From: Acidobacteriota bacterium | GTDB taxonomy: Bacteria; Acidobacteriota; Blastocatellia; Pyrinomonadales; Pyrinomonadaceae | Assembly (NCBI GenBank): GCA_021323895.1 | Contig: JAJPKD010000271.1 | Span: 1-32,703, forward strand | DNA length: 32,703 bases | Reading direction: 5' to 3' | Shown: piece by piece, positions 23,396 to 29,846 of the stretch | Layout: the number at the start of each line of letters is the position of its first letter | Position numbering within the stretch: the first letter of the stretch is position 1 | Notes under the pieces: generated by a model | What the model was told of the DNA's origin: nothing | Seen by the model: only the letters and a program-made list of their open reading frames with translations | Database searches by the model: none | Program-made: the position numbers and the translations under genes

Positions 23396-23801
23396 CTAAT
23401 CGTTGACGGGCAACACCGGGCAGCAAGCCGAATCGCCATGTTCTTTGAGTTCTTCATCACAAGCCGCGAGTTGTCGCGCAAGCAGATGGCGAAAAGCTTT
23501 CATCGCCTTTAGCCGTTCATCCAATTCAGAAAGTTTACGGTTAAGCAGGTCACGCACTCTTCGACATTCCTCAGCGCCGCCTGTCGCCAACAGTCCTTTT
23601 ATTTCCTCGAGTGAGAATCCCAACTCTTTCGCTTGCTTGATGAATCGCACTCGCTCAATGTGCTCAGGCGCGAACAGTCGAAATCCACCTAAAGAACCGC
23701 GCAGGCCTCGGCAAGAGCTTCACCTTCTCGTAATAACGCAGAGTGTCGATGCTTACGCCCGCACGCTTCGCTACTTCCCCAATTTGTAGCCCACTGTCCA
23801 T
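23396..23801 (-). pseudogene. merR: MerR mercury-responsive regulator, +1 frameshift
   Basis: The protein starts MDSGLQIGEVAKRAGVSIDT at 23801, preceded by GAGG, and reads LRYYEKVKLLPRPA. Then the frame breaks. Skipping one base (near 23699) restores GSLGGFRLFAPEHIERVRFI and a normal MerR end of about 134 aa. The length of 406 nt (3n+1) agrees with a single inserted base. The three Hg-ligand cysteines are present: EECRR, LAACDEE and ACCPVL, corresponding to Cys82, Cys117 and Cys126 of Tn501 MerR. The DNA-binding wing lies exactly where the shift occurs. A sequencing or assembly error is as likely as a true pseudogene. First gene of the operon, just below its promoter. Confidence 0.82.
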
Positions 23802-23820
23802 CCAAGCCCTCGACAAAGAG

Positions 23821-23852
23821 ACTATAGACTCTAGAGCTGAGTCCAGAGTCAA
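23821..23852 (-). promoter_or_regulatory. MerR-type promoter/operator of the mer operon
   Basis: On the minus strand TTGACT (-35, 23847-23852) and TATAGT (-10, 23821-23826) are separated by 20 bp instead of 17. The long spacer with an imperfect dyad (ACTCTGGAC / CTCTAGAGT) is the hallmark of MerR-family control, where the activator untwists DNA to realign the elements. A start site about 7 nt below the -10 gives a leader of about 13 nt before merR. Confidence 0.8.
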
Positions 23853-23873
23853 GTCTTGGCGTCGCATTACCCA

Positions 23874-24944
23874 TTAGTGACTGTGGCGATGATGAACGTC
23901 GGGATAATGAGGGTGGCTGTGTATCAACTCCTCGTGCTTATGCGAGTGGCTATGCGTCTGAGCCGATAGCTCAGGTTCAGTGTGATGTTGATGATGCTCG
24001 TCATGCGAGTGTCGATGCTCGTGTTCCATAGCCTTATGACGATGCTCATGTCCGTGTCGTTCTGTCAGATGCAACCAAAGGCCGATCCCCATCAGCGCCG
24101 CCGCCGCCAGAAAGTAAGGCGTGGGTCTGTCACGCAATAAGGCGATTGAGATCGCAGCGCCGGCGAATGGCGCCAGCGAGAAGTACGCGCCCGTTCTTGC
24201 CGTGCCGATGTGCCTCAGTGCCAGGACAAATAACGTGAGACTTACACCGTAGCCCAGAAAGCCAATTGAAGCGGCCATTACGATCACGGGTACGTCAGGC
24301 AGCTTCGCACCAACCAGAAACGCAATCGACAAATTCACTGTTCCGGCTATCAAGCCTTTCAAGGCCGCAATCTGTACCGGGTCTCCAGCTGAGACTCGTC
24401 TTGTCAGATTGTTATCTATGGCCCAGGCCAAACACGCGCCCGCAATTCCCAATGGACCCCATGCCGCGCTCAATTCGGGTTTCCCAGACCACGACAGCAG
24501 AAGTCCTCCGAGCGTGATGGCAGCCATCCCAAGCGCGATGCGACGGTCGAAGTTCTCTTTGAAGACGAACCATGCCAGCAGAGCAGTGAAGACGCCCTCG
24601 AGATTAAGCAGCAACGAAGCTGACGACGCGGCGGTGACGCGCAGACCGAACAACAGCAAGATAGGACCGACGACGCCACCTGAAAGAATTGCTCCGGCGA
24701 GCCATGGGAAATCGGCTCGCTTCAGACTCGCTTCGCGCTCGTTTGTCTTTGAGCGCCGGAGCTTCCACCACAAGGTTAGACCAACGCCTGAGCCAAGATA
24801 GAGCAAAGCGGCCAGAATGATCGGATCGGTATTACCGAGCAGGATCTTTGAGAACGGCGTGCTAGCTCCAAACAGTAGCGCAGCAGTCAGAGCGAAATAG
24901 ATTCCGATACGCCCTGACTCGTGACTGTACTCATGAATCTTCAT
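23874..24944 (-). CDS. EamA/DMT transporter with a His-rich C-terminal tail
   Basis: The product is 356 aa. Ten membrane helices form two EamA repeats (ALTAALLFGASTPFSKILLG and LGIAGACLAWAIDNNLTRRV start them). From about residue 295 a soluble tail holds some 25 histidines (HGHEHRHKAMEHEHRHSHDE, later HSHSHKHEE and HHRHSH). The EamA family moves small metabolites; the His tail suggests a metal ion substrate or buffering of Zn/Ni/Co. It reads in the same direction as the mer operon, but the mer promoter lies between them (gap of 72 nt to merR), so it is probably separately controlled. A GGAAG lies 6 nt before the ATG. The transport substrate is not known. Confidence 0.9.
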   Translation of the reverse strand: MKIHEYSHESGRIGIYFALTAALLFGASTPFSKILLGNTDPIILAALLYLGSGVGLTLWWKLRRSKTNEREASLKRADFPWLAGAILSGGVVGPILLLFGLRVTAASSASLLLNLEGVFTALLAWFVFKENFDRRIALGMAAITLGGLLLSWSGKPELSAAWGPLGIAGACLAWAIDNNLTRRVSAGDPVQIAALKGLIAGTVNLSIAFLVGAKLPDVPVIVMAASIGFLGYGVSLTLFVLALRHIGTARTGAYFSLAPFAGAAISIALLRDRPTPYFLAAAALMGIGLWLHLTERHGHEHRHKAMEHEHRHSHDEHHQHHTEPELSAQTHSHSHKHEELIHSHPHYPDVHHRHSH

Positions 24945-25064
24945 GTAACGTCTTCCACGGCGAGTGTAGCCCCCGGCTTGAATGTAGGTGAAGCCGTCAT
25001 CGCGGTAATTATTCCGCCGCGACTAATGCCGTCCCTGACGTGCAGGTCTTACGGAGGTATTTTA

Positions 25065-25322
25065 ATGAATCGACTACCGATGAATCTCTATCGCCTCCAG
25101 GATTGGGTGACGACAAGAATGCGAAAGAGGTTTCGCGAAGGACCGACCTCCCGTTCTGGAAAATCCAAAAAAAAGCGAAGCGATCACGCTGACATCAACG
25201 TTCTTAGTCGGTCTTTCAGAACTGCTTCTTTGGGAGTCCTGACACCGCGCTGTAACCACTCTCGGACTTTGGTCACAGTTAAGGTGTGCGTGACCGAACT
25301 GATGACTTTCACCTCAAGTTGA
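25065..25322 (+). CDS. Possible small basic protein, doubtful
   Basis: An ATG with a strong Shine-Dalgarno (GGAGG, 7-nt spacing) opens an 85-aa frame starting MNRLPMNLYRLQDWVTTRMR, then a Lys/Arg-rich stretch. The second half overlaps the antisense pseudogene at 25184-25462, whose coding signal is much clearer. I include it only because of its ribosome binding site. Confidence 0.25.
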   Translation: MNRLPMNLYRLQDWVTTRMRKRFREGPTSRSGKSKKKRSDHADINVLSRSFRTASLGVLTPRCNHSRTLVTVKVCVTELMTFTSS

Positions 25323-25462
25323 GTCAATCCTCCCGGATCGAGATCCTGTTTACGAAACGCGCAGAGACCTAAGACCTACGCCTCATACAGCCCATCGGCT
25401 TCGACCTCTACGGAATGGCGAATGCCATCCAGATCGACGAAAGATACGATGCAATCCGCCAT
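25184..25462 (-). pseudogene. Small conserved acidobacterial hypothetical protein, interrupted by TAG
   Basis: Starting at 25462 the frame reads MADCIVSFVDLDGIRHSVEV, EADGLYEA, then TAG (25376-25378). It goes on in frame with VLGLCAFRKQDLDPGGLTQL, EVKVISSVTHTLTVTKVREW and ends TGA at 25184. The whole would be about 92 aa, one residue being the stop. The pattern (C..SF.DLDG.RHSVEV, YEA, then THTLTV...W) resembles small hypothetical proteins I associate with Acidobacteriota. TAG is not used for selenocysteine, so this is a nonsense mutation or an error. No function is known. Confidence 0.6.
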
Positions 25463-25551
25463 TTTGGGCGGAGTTTAGCACTTTCGGTAATTTTCGCCAA
25501 TCCAACGGTGTGCCATTTACGGCACAACGAAAAAGCGCAGTGCAACTTGAT

Positions 25552-25908
25552 TTAGGGATTCTGTTTCGCGCGCTCCGAATAGTAATCACGGCCACGCTCT
25601 GCGAGTCGAAAGTGCCGCAAATTGTAGTGAGGGTTCTCTATTCCGCCGTCGCCCCAGGGCGAAATGTGCACCGATAGAAGGCCGTCTCTGACCATCTCGG
25701 TGATGAGATTGGCGTCGGGATAATAGAAATATGGATTGTTCTCGACAAAGAACGCCACATGGTCGTGTTCGTGCGCGACGTTAGTGTCAACGGTTTGTTT
25801 GTGCAACGTATCGGCCAGCCAACATCCGTCGTGCAAGTATTTCAGGATTTCAAGCTTTTTTTCTTCGTCTGTTTGATAATGTTCGGGCGCAGGAAAATGG
25901 TATGTCAT
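25552..25908 (-). CDS. Hypothetical cytoplasmic protein
   Basis: The product is 118 aa from the ATG at 25908, which has AGAGGA 6 nt upstream; a TTG at 25929 would add 7 residues. The sequence is acidic and aromatic-rich with no signal or membrane segment (MTYHFPAPEHYQTDEEKKLE, then NNPYFYYPDANLITEMVRDG, ending LAERGRDYYSERAKQNP). The central VRDGLLSVHISPWGDG and the end HFRLAERGRDYY resemble a winged-helix end, but I cannot name a family. It is divergent from the PNP/Argonaute pair, about 100 nt away, so it might share control with that module. Confidence 0.65.
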   Translation of the reverse strand: MTYHFPAPEHYQTDEEKKLEILKYLHDGCWLADTLHKQTVDTNVAHEHDHVAFFVENNPYFYYPDANLITEMVRDGLLSVHISPWGDGGIENPHYNLRHFRLAERGRDYYSERAKQNP

Positions 25909-26010
25909 CGGTAATCCTCTCACTCCCAAAACTCTTGGTGCGGTGAAGCAAATGATCTACCAAGTCATTTAAGGCAACTTTCGCCTGTGCTACATTCTTG
26001 TTGCAAAGTT

Positions 26011-28269
26011 ATGCAAGATAGCGATGATACACAGGATCTGAAGGGTAAAGTAGATTTTGGCGTCATCACGGTCCGCGAGGACGAGTTTGAGGCCATATTG
26101 AAGCGATTACCGACCCAACGACTTATTCACGGTCGCCTCACGTATGCTCTCTCTACTCTCACGACCACTAACGATGACGAATACCAAATCGCTTCGGTAC
26201 GATGTCCCGAGCAAGGAAATGTTCACGGACAGTCCGTGGCTCACACCCTGATAGAAGAGCTAGATCCTCAGTGGCTTCTTTTGATCGGGATTGCCGGATC
26301 AATACCGAACGATGAATACACATTAGGGGACGTTCTGCTTGCCGCTCGGCTTCACAACTTCAGTGTGAGCGCCAGTATCGAAGATTCACAGCAACAGACT
26401 CGCCAGGAATATTCGGAAGGGGGAGGGCCGATGCATCCTAAGGTGCAGGACTTAATTGCTCACCTCCCCGCATTGACTCCGTTCCTGGAGCCCTGGTACG
26501 AGGCTGACTCAATCGGCGTTCCGCGACCTCATGTGAGTTTTTCTGCTTCGAAGTTTTACGGCGATGCGGATTGGAAGAAGAATATTCGATTGTGTCTTGG
26601 TCGATACTTTGGAAAGAGTCCCGTTCGAGATCATCCGAAGGCAATCACTGGCTCAATAGCTTCGAGCGACACTCTCGTTAAAAGCACTCACCTTGCGAGC
26701 GAATGGTTGAAGGTAGCGCGGCAAATAAGAGGCGTGGAAATGGAACTCGCCGGCGTCTATCAGGCCGCATGGACTGCGCAAAAACCGGTGTTGGCGATCC
26801 GAGGCATTAGCGACATCGTGGGCTATAAGCGCTCGGCGGAATGGACTAACTACGCATGCAATACGGCAGCCTCGTTTGCGCACGCGCTACTTAGGTCTCG
26901 GCCAATCCGTCCGCTCGCAGTGCAGGCGGAGCGTTCCGTATTTCTGCCGATCGCTGGCATCGCTATGATGCCGAGTGAGCCGGTTGGTATCTTCCGGAAT
27001 AAGCCCGTACACGCAGCCCACATTCAAAAAGACGAAAGATTGTTCTCCAACCTGCTGGAAGTCTCGTATTTTCCACCAAAGCTTTACACGGTTAGGACCT
27101 CGTGCGCCGACAGGAAAGAAATATGGTCCACGCTCCGCCACGAAACCGAATACCCGGCGACAGATTGGATCTATAAGGGCAAGACTCTCTACGCGTTTCA
27201 TGATTTCTCAGACCCGATCTGGCAGAAGGTTTGCGAGACAAGCACATTGGAGGAGCACGATACTTCAGATTGGTCGGACTCAGACGACGTGAATCGGCGG
27301 GCTGAATTCATAGAACTGATGAAGGGTTGTCTTAAAGAGTTGGGCCGCACCCATGACTTGTATTACAGCCATCATCCCCGCGTCAGAAAGCGACGAAAGA
27401 GGTTTGAACATCTCTATTTCGCGCCGACATCAGAATATTCAGGTTCTGCCTTTCTGGAGATCACGGATTTAATCAATCCTTATGACTTCATTATTAACCT
27501 GAAGGACAGGACAACTCCCGTCGCCCGACATCTGTTTGCTCAATTGTCAGACGCGACGCGTCAACTGATTGCCGGGTTTTCATATCAGAATCAGCCCAAC
27601 AGAGATTTGCTCCGGCCGCTTGTCCAGAATCTGAATGAAGTGCTGAAGCTTCGTTTCTATCAACAGGACTGTTTTACAGATGTGTATGTCAGACGTGACG
27701 CGAAGCAGCTTATTGAGGCTGAGACAATAGACGACGAAGACCTGATTCACTTAAACCGAATGCTATTAGAAGATGCGTTCCCAAATGAGGTGTTCAAGCG
27801 ATCCCTGTGTCAAAGGACTCTGGTAAGGCAGAGTGTCGTACAATCAAGACCTCGGGTGGTGTTTAAGGCTTACTATTCAAGGGCCAGGAAGTTTTCCCAT
27901 TACCGCCATCATGCGTTTCGGTTCCAGTTCACACGAGTTGAAGGCAAGTGGTACCTTGAAATTACACCGACTTACCACTACACGCACGACGGCCACCGCG
28001 TATGTTGGTTCTATGAAGACTTAGTTAAAGGAATAAAGAGGATCGAAACGAACGAGGCGGTCTTCCGCCAAGTCTTGTTCTGGGCGGAGGTTCTTCAAGA
28101 CAGTCGCCACGGCTTCTTTCACGGCCCCTCTTATCCGTATTTGCGTTTTCGGAGACTCGCAGAATTTAAATCGGATTTTGGAGTCCCGGATCAGCTCTGG
28201 GCCAGCAAGGAATCACTGCGCTTGAAACGAGCCTCAGAATCACAATCTTCACTTACCTATGAGAGTTGA
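26011..28269 (+). CDS. Nucleoside phosphorylase-domain protein, candidate pAgo partner (APAZ-like C-terminus)
   Basis: The product is 752 aa from the ATG at 26011; a GTG at 25987 would add 8. Residues 1-300 form a PNP/MTAN-like domain: VDFGVITVREDEFEA, LLIGIAGSI, GVEMELAG at 241-248 (ribose-binding Glu) and AIRGISD at 262-268 with the catalytic-type Asp268. PNP-family effectors in Detocs and some CBASS systems destroy ATP, so a toxic nucleosidase role is possible. The C-terminal 450 residues include KWYLEITPTYHYTHDG at 646-661 and LVKGIKRIE, which I suspect is the APAZ-type region that pairs with short Argonautes. It overlaps the Argonaute gene by 11 nt. PNP is certain; the APAZ call is inference. 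Confidence 0.78.
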   Translation: MQDSDDTQDLKGKVDFGVITVREDEFEAILKRLPTQRLIHGRLTYALSTLTTTNDDEYQIASVRCPEQGNVHGQSVAHTLIEELDPQWLLLIGIAGSIPNDEYTLGDVLLAARLHNFSVSASIEDSQQQTRQEYSEGGGPMHPKVQDLIAHLPALTPFLEPWYEADSIGVPRPHVSFSASKFYGDADWKKNIRLCLGRYFGKSPVRDHPKAITGSIASSDTLVKSTHLASEWLKVARQIRGVEMELAGVYQAAWTAQKPVLAIRGISDIVGYKRSAEWTNYACNTAASFAHALLRSRPIRPLAVQAERSVFLPIAGIAMMPSEPVGIFRNKPVHAAHIQKDERLFSNLLEVSYFPPKLYTVRTSCADRKEIWSTLRHETEYPATDWIYKGKTLYAFHDFSDPIWQKVCETSTLEEHDTSDWSDSDDVNRRAEFIELMKGCLKELGRTHDLYYSHHPRVRKRRKRFEHLYFAPTSEYSGSAFLEITDLINPYDFIINLKDRTTPVARHLFAQLSDATRQLIAGFSYQNQPNRDLLRPLVQNLNEVLKLRFYQQDCFTDVYVRRDAKQLIEAETIDDEDLIHLNRMLLEDAFPNEVFKRSLCQRTLVRQSVVQSRPRVVFKAYYSRARKFSHYRHHAFRFQFTRVEGKWYLEITPTYHYTHDGHRVCWFYEDLVKGIKRIETNEAVFRQVLFWAEVLQDSRHGFFHGPSYPYLRFRRLAEFKSDFGVPDQLWASKESLRLKRASESQSSLTYES

Positions 28270-29749
28270 ATTGCTTCACCCCGAACCGGATCTGGAATTT
28301 GGGAATCATGGAACCTGTCCAGATATTCGTTTTGGCATTGGCCACTACGGAGCGTTCGACTTTGCTGATCCAGATGGCCCGCGACAAATCAAAGTTGGCT
28401 TGGTTGGCACCTATGAAACCTTGACAGCTCTAACCGAGTGGCTTCAATTGTGCCAATCAGAAATCGAAGCCAAGCGAAGCAACCAGCCGCGCCTCTATCC
28501 GCCCTTTCCGGGGTTTGCGGAGAACCATAGTTTCCATTCGAAATTGACGTGGAACACCAACGATTTTCGCAGAGTGACAATTCCGGCCGACATAACCGAA
28601 ATCGGTAATTACAATACCCTGCTTGAGAAAGTTGCGGCACTGTACGTTGAAGAAATAGAGCAAGCGATTGAAAAGGGCGCCGCCGTGGTCCTATGCGCAT
28701 TGCCCTTAGATCATTTGCGGCTGGTAACTTATTCGGCTATTGAGGAGGAGGAAGACCAGAAATCTGAGGAAGGTGATGCTGCGTCCGAAGCGAAGCCGGA
28801 GGACTCGGCCGATGACGAGCACGAGCACGCAATTTATGATTTCCACGATTTGCTGAAAGCTCGCAGCTTGCATCTTCGCACGCCGTTACAAGTTGTATTG
28901 CCCGCGACTTATGACAAGACCAAGAACGCTGCACAAAAGCAGTTGTTGAATCGTGATCAGCAAGATGAAGCGACAAGAGCCTGGAACCTATTTACAGCGA
29001 TTTACTACAAGGCCCGTGGCATCCCATGGCGTATGATCAGAGATGAGTCGGACGTAAGGACTTGCTACCTTGGAGTCAGTTTCTTCCGCACTCTCGATGA
29101 GGAACGAATCTATGCCAGCTCCGCACAGGTCTTTAATGAAAGAGGTCAAGGCGTCATAGTTCGCGGTGGCGTTGCATACGAAGATAAAGAGGACCGCCAG
29201 GTTCACCTTGATTACGACGGTTCCTATAATCTAATCAAACTGGCCCTGCAGGCATTCCGGGGCGAGCATTATCATTACCCAGGTCGGGTAGTGATTCACA
29301 AAACTTCATCTTTCACTGCCGACGAATACAAAGGGTTCACGCAGTTTCTGAAAGACAAGGGCATTGAATTAGTGGACTGCCTATACTTGCGGCAATCATT
29401 CACTCGACTTTTTCGTCCGTCGAATTATCCACCCTTACGAGGCATGCTGTGGCACTTGGAGGACAATCGGGCCATCCTTTATACGCGAGGAAGCGTGCCA
29501 TTTTATGAAACGTATCCCGGGACCTATCCGCCGCGTTCCCTCTACCTCGAGAGTGTGGCCGCTCAGAAACCGATCAAAGAACTGGCGCGCGAGTGCTTAG
29601 TTCTAAGCAAAATGAACTGGAACAACACGCGGTTCGATGGCCACTTACCAATCACGTTGAGAGCAGCGAAGCAGGTGGGCAAGATCCTCAAATACCTAGA
29701 TGACGAAAACTCCAAACGGATATCGTCGTCTTATCGATTTTACATGTAG
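28259..29749 (+). CDS. Short prokaryotic Argonaute (MID-PIWI), catalytically inactive
   Basis: The product is 496 aa. The N-terminal half has MID-like features (KVGLVGTYETLTALTEWL, QPRLYPPFPGFAENHSFHSK). An acidic linker at about 160-195 is very Glu/Asp-rich. The PIWI part follows: CYLGVSFFRT (269-278), VVIHKTSSF (344-352) and KMNWNNTRFDGHLPITLRAA (451-470). Active PIWI domains have Asp in the first and third motifs (as in HRD); here they are Ser and Lys/Thr, so guide-directed cleavage is unlikely. Short pAgos act as guide sensors that switch on a partner effector, usually TIR, SIR2 or nuclease fused to APAZ. The coupled PNP protein fits that role. No PAZ or N domain is present. Confidence 0.85.
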   Translation: MRVELLHPEPDLEFGNHGTCPDIRFGIGHYGAFDFADPDGPRQIKVGLVGTYETLTALTEWLQLCQSEIEAKRSNQPRLYPPFPGFAENHSFHSKLTWNTNDFRRVTIPADITEIGNYNTLLEKVAALYVEEIEQAIEKGAAVVLCALPLDHLRLVTYSAIEEEEDQKSEEGDAASEAKPEDSADDEHEHAIYDFHDLLKARSLHLRTPLQVVLPATYDKTKNAAQKQLLNRDQQDEATRAWNLFTAIYYKARGIPWRMIRDESDVRTCYLGVSFFRTLDEERIYASSAQVFNERGQGVIVRGGVAYEDKEDRQVHLDYDGSYNLIKLALQAFRGEHYHYPGRVVIHKTSSFTADEYKGFTQFLKDKGIELVDCLYLRQSFTRLFRPSNYPPLRGMLWHLEDNRAILYTRGSVPFYETYPGTYPPRSLYLESVAAQKPIKELARECLVLSKMNWNNTRFDGHLPITLRAAKQVGKILKYLDDENSKRISSSYRFYM

Positions 29750-29791
29750 AGTCTTGCCCTTCAAGGTTTGGCTAAATGCGAGCCATAGATG

Positions 29792-29813
29792 CGGCAAACG
29801 GCTTGCCGTTTTT
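29792..29813 (+). terminator. Intrinsic terminator after the Argonaute gene
   Basis: CGGCAA-ACGGC-TTGCCG forms a 6-bp GC-rich stem with a 5-nt loop, followed at once by five Ts. It lies 43 nt after the Argonaute stop and before the convergent helicase, so it should end the plus-strand transcript. Confidence 0.75.
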
Positions 29814-29846
29814 GGCGGAGATCTTCTCGACTTTGTACAGGCGCGG

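Noticed and set aside
25376-25378. TAG as pyrrolysine
   Set aside because: Pyrrolysine is confined to a few methylamine-using lineages and nothing here supports it.
25930-26010. Promoter for the PNP-Argonaute pair
   Set aside because: A TACATT and a weak TTAAGG are present, but the match is too poor to call.
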